Below the pieces are notes generated by a model. The model saw nothing but the letters and a program-made list of their open reading frames with translations. It made no database searches and was not told the DNA's origin. From Cymbidium sinense (lineage: Eukaryota > Streptophyta > Magnoliopsida > Asparagales > Orchidaceae), in assembly GCA_021442155.1 (NCBI GenBank), contig CM038214.1:312387001-312451000 (forward strand): DNA of 64,000 nucleotides, given 5' to 3'. Made by a program: the position numbers and the translations under genes. Below are positions 36,601-49,743 of this stretch, piece after piece; within the stretch, counting starts at the first letter, position 1, and each line of letters opens with the position of its first letter.

Positions 36601-36987
36601 ACCTAAGCCTAGACTATATAAAATAAAATAAACTAAAAATAAACCTAAACCTAAAATTAAATCAAAAATAAAAACATAATACCCAAACCTAAAAAAATAA
36701 AATAAAAACCAAAACTTAAAACCTAAAAATAAAAAATAAAAAATAAAATCTAAACCTAAAAAAGAAAATAAAAATAAAACTCTACTAAAAACTAAACCTA
36801 AACATAAACCTAAACCTAAAACATAAACTATAATAAAAACCTAAACTAAAATAAATAAACTAAACTAAATAAAAATAAGAAATAAACCTAAATAAAAAAT
36901 AAAAAATATAATAAACTAATAAAAATAAAAAAATAAACTAAATAGACCTAAACTTAATGGTTTACTTAATTTTTTTTAAAAAAGAAA
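33679..36987. repeat. Telomere-like satellite right of the retroelement block
   Basis: Landmarks near 34652, 35622 and 36957 define units of ~1.0 and ~1.3 kb. The segment from about 35260 (CCTAGACTATATAAAATAAA) recurs near 36605, pointing to a ~1.34-kb local duplication. No gene. Confidence 0.87.
35810..36170. other. Second C-rich drift segment
   Basis: C-rich, poorly periodic words (CTCCTAAACC, TCCTGGGCGGG, CCACTCCCTCC) replace the regular CCCTAAA block. It is similar in character and position-in-unit to 9135-9430. Whether this is genuine divergence or a consensus error cannot be told from one sequence. Confidence 0.5.
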
Positions 36988-39900
36988 ACATAATCCCTAA
37001 ATCCTAAATCCTAAACCCTAAGCCTACAAACCTAAACCCTAAACACTAAACTCTAAATCCTAAAAACCCTAAACCCTAAACCCTAAACCCTAACTCTAAA
37101 CCCTAAAAGGATAAACCCTAAAACCCTAAACCTAAACCCTAAACTGTGTACCCTAAACCCTAAAACCTAAACCCTAAACCTAAACCCAAACCCTAAACCC
37201 AAAACCTAAACCTAAAGTAACTAAATAAATTATAAATTAAGCTTAATACCTAATACCAATAAACTACCTAAACCTAAACCCTAAGAATGGGCATGACAAT
37301 AGGAACATTATTATCAACAAGCCCTAAGATCTAGCGTTGGAGGTGAAGGTGGAGGCGACGGTTATCATAGTGGTGGTGGGGCATTTGAGGTACTGGTGGA
37401 TATGGAGGTGGTGGTCAGACAGTGGTGGTTATGGAGGCAAGAGGACCGACGAAGGTTATAGTTGTGGTGGTGGCGGAGGGAGAGATCGGGGATATGATGG
37501 TTGATCCTACTACTCGAGAGGTTCGGGTGGATTTTATTGGAACTGGAGAAACTGAATAACAGCCCATCCGATCTACTATTTATGGAACTGTCTTTAAAGT
37601 AGAGATGTTTCTAGTTATCTAGGGTTTTTCATTTGCTCTATCCGTGTTGTTTTTTATCTATGTCGTAGCTTTTGTCTTAGAAAACTTCATGTGTTACTTG
37701 GTTGATGAAATTGAAATGAAAAAATGTTGAATTTAATTTTATTCTCTGTTAAAAAAACCAAAAATCCTAAACCCTAAAGTAAAACTTGAACCCTAAACCC
37801 TAAACCCTAATCCCTAAACCCTAAACCTTAAAAACCCTAAACCCTAAACCCAAAACCATAAAACCCTAACCCTAAACCCTAAAACTTAAACTAAACTAAA
37901 AATAAAAACCTAAATAAAATAAAACTAAACCTAAAACAAAATAAAATAACCCTAAAATACAAAATAAATAAAACCTAAACCTAAATAATAAACCTAAAAT
38001 AAACCCTAAAAAAAAATTAAAAAATAAAACATAAACTAAAAAAACCTAAACAAAAAATAAAAATAAAATAAACTTAAAAAACTAAAAGTAAACTAAACTA
38101 AAATAAATAAATCCTAAACCTAAACCAAAACCTAAACTAAATAAAATAAAATAAACTAAAAATAAACCTAAACCTACACTAAAAATTAAAACCTTAAAAT
38201 AAACCTAAAATAAAAACCTAAAACCTAAACCTACAAAAATAAAAATAAAAACCTGAAGCTAAACCTAAAAATAAAAAATAAAGCTTAAACTTAAAAAATA
38301 AAAATAAAAATACAACTAAACTAAAAATTAAACCTAAACCTAAACCTACACCTAAAAAATAAACTAAAATAAAAACCCTAAACAAAAATAAATAAACCTA
38401 AAATAAATAAACTAATCTAAATAAAAATAAAAATAAACATAAATAAAAAAAATAAATAAAACAAATTAAATTAAATTATATTAAACAAAAAAACATAAAC
38501 CCTAAATCTTAAACCTAAAACCCTAAACCCTAAACCCTAAACCCTAAACACTAAACCCTTAAACCCTAAACCTTAAACCCTAAACTAACCTAAATCCTAA
38601 ACCTTAAAAACCTTAAGTCCTAAAGCTTAAACACTATACCTTAAAGCCTAAATTGTAAACTAACCCTAAACCCTATGCTAACCCTAAACCCTAAACTTTA
38701 AAGCCTAAAAACCCTAAACCCTAAAGCTTAAATACTAAACCCTAAACCTTAAACCCTAAACCCTAACCCCAAACCCTAAACCCTAAAACCTAAATCAGAA
38801 ACCCTAAAACTGTAAACCCTGAACCCTAAACCCTAAACCCTAAAAACCTAAAAACCTAAACTTAAATAAAATATAACATAAAAAATAAATAAATAAAAAA
38901 ACCAAAACCTAAATAAAATAAAAATAAAATAAAATAAAAATCTAAACCTAAAAATAAAATAAACTAAATTAAAATAAACTAAAACCTAAATTAAGCTAAA
39001 AATATAAAATAAACCTTAGACTAAAAACTTAAATAAAAATAAAATAACACATAAAATAAAAATAAAATAAACCTAAAATAAAATAAAATAAAATAAAAAC
39101 TAAATAGAAACTTAAAAAATAAACCTAAAAATAAAACCAAAAAATAAATAAATAAATAAATCCTAAACCCTAAACTAAAAAAAAGACCTAAACCTAAAAT
39201 TAAAATAAAATAAATAAAATAAAATAAAGCTAAACCTAAACTAAAATAAACTAAACTAAAATAAATAAAACTTAAACTTAAACCTAAACCTAAACCCTAA
39301 ACTAAATAAAATAAAATAAACTAAAAATAAACCTAAACTAAAAATAAAAAAAATAAACATAAAATAAAATAAAAACAAAAAATAAACATAAAATAAAATA
39401 AAAACCTAAACCTAATGCTAAAAGTAAAAAAAAAAAACATAAAACATAAACCTCAATAATAAAATAAAAATAAAACTAAACAAAAAAATAAACATAAACC
39501 AAAACCTAAACCTAAAAAATAAATTTGAATAAAAAACTTGCACCTAAACCCTTAACCCTAAACCTTAAACTGAAACTTGAACACTAAACTAAAAACCTAA
39601 ACCTTAGACCCTAAAAATCCTAAATCCTAAACCCAAAACCCTAATCCCTAAACTGTAGAACCCTAAACCTTAAACCCTAAAACCTTAAACCTAAACCCAA
39701 AATCCTAAGCCCTAAACCCTAAACTAACCCTAAACCCTAAACCTTAAAAAGCTAAAAATCTAAACATAAACTAAATAAAACCTAAAAATAAAATAAATAA
39801 AATAAACTAAATGAAAATAAAATAAAAATAAAGTAAAATAAGAACATAAACTAATACCTAAACGTAAACATAAAAAAGAAAATAAAATAAAAATAAAACT

Positions 39901-41909
39901 AAAACCCTAAACCCTAAACTAAACCTAAACCCTAAACCTAAAACTTAACTAAAACCCTAAACCCTAAACTCTAAACCCTAAAACCCAACACCCTAAATGC
40001 TAAATGCTAAAACCCTAAACCCTAAACCCTAAAACTTAAACCCTAAAACCTAAATCTTGAACCCAAAAAAAACCATAAACCTTAAACCCAAAACTCCAAA
40101 GCTTAAACCATAAACCCTAAAAGTTATAAACCTAAAATTAAACTAAATAAAACTTAAAAATAAAAATGAAAACTAACTAAACCAAAATATGATAAAATAA
40201 AATAAAATAAAATAAGAACATAAATTAAAACCTAAACTTAAACCTAAACCTAAATCCAAAAGAAAATAGAAAAAAATAAACTAAACTAAAATAAAATAAA
40301 TAAAAATCTAAACTGAACTAAAAAAAACTTAAATAAAATAAAAATTAAACCTAAAATAAAATAAAATAAAAACTAAATAAAAACTTAAACTTAAATAATA
40401 AACCTAAAATAAAAACTAAAAATAAAGAAAAATAACTCAAACCCTAAACTAAAAAAAAATAAACCTAAAATAAAAATAAAATGAATCTAAACCTACAATA
40501 AAATAAACTAAACTAAAATAAGTAAAGCCTAAACCTGAACCTAAAATAAACTAAACCTAAACTAAATAAAGAAATAAACCAAAATAAATCAAAACTTAAA
40601 CAACAAATAAAACCAAAAAATAAAAAATTAAAACCTTAACCTAAAAAAAAAATAAAATAAAAAACTTAAACTTAAACCTATAAATAAAAAAAAATAAACC
40701 TAAACTTAAAAAAATAAAATTAAAATAAACTAATCTAAAATAGACCTAAACCTAAAAAAAATCTAAAATAAAAATCATAAACTAAAATTTTATTTTCCAA
40801 AAATAAATAAACTAAACTAAATAAAAATAAAAATAAACTTAAATCAAAACAGACAATAAAATAAACTAAATAAACATAAACTTACGAGTTTACTTTATTT
40901 TTTTTAAGAAAACCCTAACACTAAATCCTAAGCCCTAAACCCTAAACCCTAAAACTAACCCTAAACCTTAAACCCTAAACCCTAAAACCCTAAACCCTAA
41001 ACCCTAAACCCTAAACCTTAAAAAACCCTAAACCCTAAATCTTAAATTTTTAACCCTAAACCCTAAACCTTATCCAAAACCTTAAACCCTAAACCCTAAA
41101 CCTTAAACTTAAACTAACCATAAACTTGAAAAACCCTAAAGCCTAAATCCTAAAGCCTAAACCCTAAACCCTAAAACCCTAAACCCTAAACCCTAAACTA
41201 ACCCAAAACCCAAAACTTTAATTCCTACAATCAAAACTCTAAACCTTAAACCCTAACCTTGAAACTAATGCTAAGCATTAAGCTAACACTAAACCCTAAA
41301 ATATAATCTAACCCTAAACCCTAAATACTAAACCCTAAACCCTAAACCCTAAACTAACCCTAAAGCTTAAATCCTGAACCTTAAACCCTTAACTAATCTT
41401 AAACACTAAGCTAACCCTAAACCCTAAAGCCTAAACACTAAACCCTAACCCTAAACCCTAACTTTTAGAACCCTAAACCCTAAACTGTCAACCCTAAAAA
41501 CTTAAAAATTGAAACTAAATAAAACCTAAAACTAAAATAAATAAAAAACCTAAACCTACATAAAATATAAAATAAAATAAAATATAAACCTTAAACTTAA
41601 ACCCTACCCTAAAAAATAAAATAAAATAATTTAATAAAAATAAATTAAAATAAAATAAATAAAAACATAGACAAAATTAAAAAATAAAATAAACCTAAGA
41701 ATATAAAAAGCTTAAATACTAAATGCAAAATAAAAATAAAATAAACTTAAAATAAAATAAAATAATAACTAAATAAAACCTAAACCTAGAAATAAACTTA
41801 AAATAAATAAAAATAAAACCTAAACCCTAAAGTAAAAAATAAAAGTAAAATAAACAAAACAAAATTAACCTACACCAAAAATAAAATAAAGTAAACTAAA
41901 ATGAATAAA
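36988..41909. repeat. ~4.9-kb tandem duplication, copy 1
   Basis: This copy starts at ACATAATCCCTAAATCC. It includes GR-RBP module 2 and several telomere-like blocks and ends at AAAATGAATAAA. The same order of private markers recurs 4.90-4.92 kb further on: CCTAATGCTAAAAGTAAA at ~39412 and ~44313; CCTTGAAACTAATGCTAA at ~41258 and ~46168. Differences are mainly single-base length changes in A or C runs, so the duplication is recent or the two copies are alternative assemblies of one locus. Confidence 0.88.
37286..37757 (+). pseudogene. GR-RBP last exon plus 3' UTR, module 2
   Basis: From AATGGGC the frame shows a decayed RRM edge (N-I-I-I-N). A Gly-rich tail is interrupted by frameshifts: GGEGGGDGYHSGGG, then GGYGGGGQ, then GGYGGKRTDEGYSCGGGGGR. 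An in-frame TGA follows RGYDG, and the terminal YWNWRN-stop lies at 37553-37555. About 200 bp of 3' UTR follow, containing TTTGCTCTAT, GTTACTTGGTTGATGAAAT, AAATGTTGAATT and CTCTGTTAAAAAAA, after which CCCTAAA satellite resumes. It is not translatable. Confidence 0.83.
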
Positions 41910-44900
41910 ACATAATCCCTAAATCCTAAATCCTAAACCCTAAGCCTACAAACCTAAACCCTAAACACTAAACTCTAAATCCTAAAAACCCTAAACTCTA
42001 AATCCTAAAAACCCTAAACCCTAAACCCTAAACCCTAACTCTAAACCCTAAAAGGATAAACCCTAAAACCCTAAACTGTGTACCCTAAACCCTAAAACCT
42101 AAACCCTAAACCTAAACCCAAACCCTAAACCCAAAACCTAAACCTAAAGTAACTAAATAAATTATAAATTAAGCTTAATACCTAATACCTAATAAACCTA
42201 AACCTAAACCTAAACCCTAAGAATGGGCATAACCTTGACAATAGGAACATTATTATCAACTAAGCCCTATCTAGATCTAGCGTTGGAGGTGAAGGTGGAG
42301 GCGACGGTTATCATAGTGGTGGTGGGGCATTTGAGGTACTGGTGGATATGGAGGTGGTGGTCAGACAGTGGTGGTTATGGAGGCAAGAGGATCGGTTATA
42401 GTTGTGGTGGTGAGGGAGAGATCGGGGATATGATGGTTGATCCTACTAGAGGTTCTGGATTTTATTGGAACCTGAGAAACCAATAATGCCATCCGATCTA
42501 CTATTTATGGAACTGTTTAAAGTAGATGTTTCTAGTTATCTAGGGTTTTTCATTTGCTCTATCCGTGTTGTTTTTTATCTATGTCGTAGCTTTTGTCTTA
42601 GAAAACTTCATGTGTTACTTGGTTGATGAAATTGAAATGAAAAAATGTTGAATTTAATTTTATTCTCTGTTAAAAAAACCAAAAATCCTAAACCCTAAAG
42701 TAAAACTTGAACCCTAAACCCTAAACCCTAATCCCTAAACCCTAAACCTTAAAAACCCTAAACCCTAAACCCAAAACCATAAAACCCTAACCCTAAACCC
42801 TAAAAACTTAAACTAAACTAAAAAATAAAAAACCTAAATAAAATAAAAACTAAACCTAAAACAAAAATAAAATAACCCTAAAATACAAAATAAATAAAAA
42901 CCTAAACCTAAATAATAAACCTAAAAATAAACCCTAAAAATAAATTAAAAATAAAACATAAACCCTAAACTAAAAAAAACCTAAACAGAAAATAAAAATA
43001 AAATAAACTTAAACCAAAACTAAAGTAAACTAAACTAAAATAAATAAATCCTAAACCTAAACCAAAACCTAAACTAAGTAAAATAAAATAAACTAAAAAT
43101 AAACCTAAACCTACACTAAAAATTAAAACCTTAAAATAAACCTAAAATAAAAACCTAAAACCTAAACCTACAAAAATAAAAATAAAAACCTGAAGCTAAA
43201 CCTAAAAATAAAAAATAAAGCTTAAACTTAAAAAATAAAATAAAATACAACTAAACTAAAATTAAACCTAAACCTAAACCTACACCTAAAAAATAAACTA
43301 AAATAAAACCCTAAAAAAAATAAATAAACCTAAAATAAATAAACTAATCTAAATAAAATAAAATAAACATAAATAAAAAAAATAAATAAAACAAATTAAA
43401 TTAAATTATATTAAACAAAAAAACATAAACCCTAAATCTTAAACCTAAAACCCTAAACCCTAAACCCTAAACCCTAAACTCTAAACCCTAAAACCCTAAA
43501 CCTTAAACCCTAAACTAACCCTAAATCCTAAACCTTAAAAACCCTAAGCCCTAAAGCCTAAACACTATACCTTAAAGCCTAAACTATAAACTAACCCTAA
43601 ACCCTAAGCTAACCCTAAACCCTAAACCTTAAAGCCTAAAAAGCCTAAACCCTAAAGCTTAAATACTAAACCCTAAACCTTAAACCCTAAACCCTAACCC
43701 CAAACCCTAAACCCTAAAACCTAAATCAGAAACCCTAAAACCGTAAACCCTAAACCCTAAACCCTAAACCCTAAAAACCTAAAAACCTAAACTTAAACAA
43801 AATATAACATAAAAATAAATTAAATAAATAAAACCAAAACTGAAATAAAATAAAAAAATAAAATAAAATAAAAACCTAAACCTAAAAATAAAATAAACTA
43901 AAACCTAAATTAAGCTAAAAATATAAAATAAACCTTAGAGTAAATACTTAAATAAAAAAACATAAAATAAAAATAAAATAAACCTAAAATAAAATAAAAT
44001 AAAATAAAAACTAAATAGAAACTTAAAAAATAAACCTAAAAATAAAACCAATAAATAAATAAATCCTAAACCATAAACTAAAAAAAGACCTAAACTAAAA
44101 ATTAAAATAAAATAAATAAAATACAATAAAGCTAAACCTAAACTAAAATAAACTAAACTAAAATAAATAAAACTTAAACCTAAACCTAAACCCTAAACTA
44201 AATAAAATAAAATAAACTAAAAATAAACCTAAACTAAAAATAAAAAAAAATAAACATAAAATAAAATAAAAACAAAAAATAAACATAAAATAAAATAAAA
44301 ACCTAAACCTAATGCTAAAAGTAAAAAAAAAAAACATAAAACATAAACCTCAATAATAAAATAAAATAAAACTAAACAAAAAATAAACATAAACCAAAAC
44401 CTAAACCTAAAAAATAAATTTGAATAAAAACTTGCACCTAAACCTTAACCCTAAACCTTAAACTGAAAACTTGAATACTAAACTAAAACCTAAACCTAGA
44501 CCCTAAAAAATCCTAAATCCTAAACCCAAAACCCTAATCCCTAAACTGTAGAACCCTAAACCTTAAACCCTAAAACCTTAAACCTAAACCCCAAATCCTA
44601 AGCCCTAAACCCTAAACTAACCCTAAACCCTAAACCTTAAAAAGCTAAAAATCTAAACATAAACTAAATAAAACCTAAAAATAAAATAAATAAAATAAAC
44701 TAAATGAAAATAAAATAAAAAATAAAGTAAAATAAGAACATAAACTAATACCTAAACATAAACATAAAAAGAAAATAAAATAAAAAATAAAAACTAAAAA
44801 AAACCCTAAACCCTAAACTAAAACCTAAACCCTAAACCTAAAACTTAACTCTAAACCCTAAACCCTAAACTCTAAACCCTAAAACCCAACACCCTAAATG

Positions 44901-46813
44901 CTAAATGCTAAAACCCTAAATCCTAAACCCTAAAACTTAAACCCTAAAACCTAAATCTTGAACCCAAAAAAAACCATAAACCTTAAACCCAAAACTCCAA
45001 AGCTTAAAACCATAAACCCTAAAAGTTATAAACCTAAAATTAAACTAAATAAAACTTAAAAATAAAAATGAAAACAAACTAAACCAAAATATGATAAAAT
45101 AAAATAAAATAAAATAAGAACATAAATTAAAACCTAAACTTAAACCTAAACCTAAATCCAAAAAGAAAATAGAATAAAAAATAAAACTAAACTAAAATAA
45201 AATAAATAAAAATCTAAACTGAACTAAAAAAAACTTAAATAAAATAAAAATTAAACCTAAAATAAAATAAAATAAAAACTAAATAAAAACTTAAACTTAA
45301 ATAATAAACCTAAAATAAAAACTAAAAATAAAGAAAAATAACTTAAACCCTAAACTAAAAAAAACATAAACCTAAAATAAAAATAAAATGAATCTAAACC
45401 TACAATAAAATAAACTAAACTAAAATAAGTAAAGCCTAAACCTGAACCTAAAATAAACTAAACCTAAACTAAATAAAAGAAAATAAACCAAAAATAAATC
45501 AAAACTTAAACAAACAAATAAAACCAAAAATAAAAAATTAAAACCTTAACCTAAAAAAATAAAATAAAAAAACTTAAACTTAAACCTATAAATAAAAAAA
45601 TAAAACCTAAACTTAAAAAATAAAATTAAAATAAAACTAATCTAAAAAATAGACCTAAACCTAAAAAAAATCTAAAATAAAAATCATAAACTAAAATTTT
45701 ATTTTCCAAAAATAAATAAACTAAACTAAATAAAAATAAAAATAAACTTAAATTAAAATTGACATTAAAATAAACTAAATAAACATAAACTTACTAGTTT
45801 ACTTAATTTTTTTAAAAAAAAAAACCCTAACACTAAATCCTAAGCCCTAAACCCTAAAGCCTAAAACTAACCCTAAACCTTAAACCCTAAACCCTAAAAC
45901 CCTAAACCCTAAACCCTAAACCCTAAACCTTAAAAAACCCTAAACCCTAAATCTTAAATTTTTAACCCTAAATTAACCCTAAACCCTAAACCTTATCCAA
46001 AACCTTAAACCCTAAACCCTAAACCTTAAACTTAAATCTAACCTAAACTTGAAAACCCTAAAGTTTAAATCTAAAGTTTTAAACCCTAAACCTAAAACCT
46101 AAACCCTAAACTAAACTAACCTAAAACCTAAAACCCTTCCCAATCAAACTCTAAACCTTAAACCCTAACCTTGAAACTAATGCTAAACATTGCTTAACAC
46201 TAAACCCTAAAATATATCTAACCCTAAACCTAAATACTAAATAAACTAAACCCTAAACTAACCTAAAAACCTGAACCTTAAACTTAACTAATCTTAAACA
46301 CTAACCCTAAACCCTAAAGCCTAAACACTAAACCCTAACCCTAAACCCTAACTTTTAGAACCCTAAACCCTAAACTGTCAACCCTAAAAACTTAAAAATT
46401 GAAACTAAATAAAACCTAAAATTAAAATAAATAAAAAACCTAAACCTACATAAAATATAAAATAAAATAAAATATAAACCTAAACTTAAACTTAAACTTA
46501 CCCTAAAAATAAAATAAAATAATTTAATAAAATAAATTAAAATAAAATAAATAAAAACATAGACAAAATTAAAAAAATAAAATAAACCTAAGAATATAAA
46601 AGCCTGAATAAATTAAATACTAAATGCAAAATAAAAATAAAATAAACTTAAAATAAAATAAAATAATAACTAAATAAAAACCTAAACCTAGAAATAAACT
46701 TAAAAATAAATAAAAAATAAAACCTAAACCCTAAAGTAAAAAATAAAAGTAAAATAAACAAAACAAAATTAACCTACACCAAAAATAAAATAAAGTAAAC
46801 TAAAATGAATAAA
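41910..46813. repeat. ~4.9-kb tandem duplication, copy 2
   Basis: This is the head-to-tail repeat of 36988-41909, ending where the ACATAATCC marker appears a third time at about 46814. It contains GR-RBP module 3. A short internal duplication (AACTCTAAATCCTAAAAACC) occurs near 41970-42010. At 46030-46300 many CCCTAAA words have become CCTAAA or are missing relative to copy 1. Confidence 0.88.
42222..42680 (+). pseudogene. GR-RBP last exon plus 3' UTR, module 3
   Basis: This is the tandem-duplicate partner of module 2. The RRM edge is preceded by the same spacer (AAGTAACTAAATAAATTATA). The Gly-rich tail has further losses, including several bases in the RDEGYSCGGGGG part, and the end reads FYWN without the conserved WRN-stop frame. 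The 3' UTR matches module 2 nearly base for base. The 87-codon ORF starting at 42223 runs mostly in a wrong frame and is not a protein I would annotate. Confidence 0.82.
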
Positions 46814-47232
46814 ACATAATCCTAAAATTAAAATAAACTAAACCTAAACCCTAAACTAAATAAAACAAATAACATATAAACTAAATAAACCTAAGCCTAG
46901 CGATTTACATAATTTCAAAAAAAAAACCCTAAACCCTAAATCATAAATCCTAAACCATAAACCCTAAATCTTAAACCCTAAAACTAACCATAAACCCTAA
47001 ACCTACAACCCTAAAACCTAAACTTAAACCTAAAAGTAAAATAAAAATAAAACTCAACTAAAAAATAAACCTAGACCTGAACCTAACCCAAAAAAATAAA
47101 CTAAAATAAAAAACCTAAAATAAAATAAATAAACTTAAAATAAATAAACTAAACTAAATAAAAATAAAAAATTGAAATAAATAAAAATTAAAAAATTAAA
47201 ATAACTCAAATAAAAAAAATAAATTAAATAAA

Positions 47233-47255
47233 CAAAAGGAGAAATGTTGAATCTT
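47233..47255 (+). pseudogene. GR-RBP 3' UTR scrap
   Basis: CAAAAGGAGAAATGTTGAAT resembles the AAAAGAAGAAATGTTGAATC part of the GR-RBP 3' UTR. It is followed by the same post-module satellite text (CTAAATTAAAACCTAAACCC). The exon and most of the UTR are gone. Confidence 0.6.
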
Positions 47256-49720
47256 AAACTTAAACCCTAAACCTTAAATTAAAACCTAAACCCTAAACCT
47301 AAAACCTAAACCCTAAACACTAAACCCTAAACCCTAAAAATCCTAAACCCTAAACCTTAAACCCTGAACCTTAAACCCTAAACCCTATACACTAAACCCT
47401 AAACCTTAAAACTATAAACCCAAAACCCTAAACCCTAAATCTTAAACCAAAAAAACCCTAAACCCTAAACCCTAAATCCTAAACCCCAAAACCTAAACCC
47501 TAAACCCTAAACCCTAAACTAACCCAAAAACCTGAAACTGTAAACCATAAACCCTAAAAAGTTAAAAACTAAAACCTAAACTAAATAAAACATAAAAATA
47601 AAATAAATAAAAAACCTTAAACCCAAAACTAACCTTAAACCCTAAATCATAAACCTACAAACCTAAACCCTAAACCCTAAACCCAAAATGGCCCTAAACT
47701 TATACCCTAAACTCTAAATCCTAAATAAAAAATAGAAAAAAAACCAAAACCCTAAACCCTAAACCCTAAAAACCCTAAACCCTAAATCTAAACCCTGAAT
47801 TTTAAATCCTACACCCTAAACCCTAAACCTTAAAATAAACCCTAAACCCTAAATCCTAAACCTACAAAACTAAACCTACTACCCTAAACCATAAACCCTA
47901 AAAAACCCTAAACATTAAACCCTAAACCCTAACTCTAAAACTCTAAACCATAAACCCTAAACCCTAAACACTAAACCCTCAAAATCCTAAACCCGAAAGC
48001 CTAAAGCTTGAACCCTAAACCCTAAACCCTAAACCTAAACCTTAAACTGTATAACCCAAACCCCTAAACATTAAACCCTAAATAAAATAAAACTAAAAAA
48101 AACTTAAAAATAAGCATAAACCTAAACCAAAACCTCAAAAATAAATTAAAATTAAAAACCTAAACAAAAATAAATAAATTTAAAATAGATAACCTAGATA
48201 AAATAAAAATAAAAATAAACCTAAATAAAAATAAAAATAAAATAAATTAAAATAAAAAAATAAACTAAATAAACCTAAACATAATGTCTTACTTAATTAT
48301 TTTTTTAAAAAACCTAAACTATAAACCCTAAAACTAACCCTTAACCCTAAACCCTAAGCCTAAAACCCTAAACCTACAACCTTAAACCCTAAGCCCTAAA
48401 CCCTAAACCCTAAAAAACCTTAAATTCTAAATCCTAAATAAAAAAACAAAAAAAACACAAACCCTAAAGCCTAAAACATAAACCCTAAAATTATCCCTAA
48501 AGCCTAAACCCTAAAACTAACCCTAAATCCTAAAACCTACAACCCTAAACCCTAAACCCCAAACCCTACACCCAAAATCCTAAACACTAAATCCTAAAAA
48601 CCTAAAAACCTAAACCTAAACTAAATAAAACCTAAAAATAAAATAAATAAAAAAACCTAAACCTAAATAAAATAAATAAAATAAAATAAAATAAAAACAT
48701 AAACTAAAACTAAACCTAAACCTAAACCTAAAGGGAAAATAAAATAAATAAAATAAAACTAAACTAAAATAAAACAAAAAATACCTAAACTAAACTAAAA
48801 AATTGAAAAACCTAAATAAAATAAAAACTAAACCTAAAATAAAAATATAATAAACCTAAAATTAAATAAAATAAAAACTAAATAGAAACACAAACCTAAA
48901 AATAAACCTAAAAATAATACCTAAACCCTAGGAAAAAAAATCCAAAACCTAAAATAAAAATAAAATAAATAAAATTAAATTAACTAAAATGAAAAATAAA
49001 ATAAACTAAACTAAAATAAATAAAACATAAACATATACCTAAAATAAACTAAACCTAAACCCTAACCTAAAATAAAATAAACTAAATATTAACCTAAACC
49101 TAAACTAAAAAATAAAACTTAAAAATAAATCTAAAATAAACTCCTTAAACATAAACCTAAAAAAAATAAAATAAAAACCTAAACCTAAAAAAGAACCTAA
49201 ACCTAAAAAATAAAATAAAAATAAACCTAAACTAAAAAATAAACATAAACCTTAACTTAAACCAAAAAAATAACTAAAATAGAAAACTTAAACTTAAATA
49301 AATAAAACTAAATTAAATAAACCTAAAATAAGTAAACCTAAAAAAAATAAACTTAACTAAATAAAAATAAAAATAAAATAAAATAAAATAAATAAAAAAT
49401 AAACTAAATAAACCTAAACTTATCGATTAAATAAATTTTAAAAATAACCCTAAACCCTAAACCATAAAGCGTAAATACTAAACCATAAACCTTAAACCCT
49501 AAACCCTAAACCCTAAAACTAACCCTAAACCTACAACCCTATAACCTAAACCTAAATTTAAAAATAAAATAAAAATAAAACTGAACAAAAAAAAACCTGA
49601 ACCTATATAAAAAATAAACTAAAATAAAAAACCTAAACTAAAATGAATAAACCAAAAATAAATAAACTAAACTAAAAAAAAATAAAAAATAAATATAATA
49701 AAAATTAAAATATAAACTAA

Positions 49721-49743
49721 ACAAAAGGAGAAATGTTGAATCT
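49721..49743 (+). pseudogene. GR-RBP 3' UTR scrap, duplicate
   Basis: The same scrap as at 47233, 2.49 kb downstream and within the duplicated unit, confirming that the scrap predates that duplication. Confidence 0.6.

Noticed and set aside
42223..42486. 87-codon ORF at GR-RBP module 3 as a small gene
   Set aside because: It runs mainly in a non-Gly frame and arises because indels opened that frame. Its duplicate at 37286 does not keep it.
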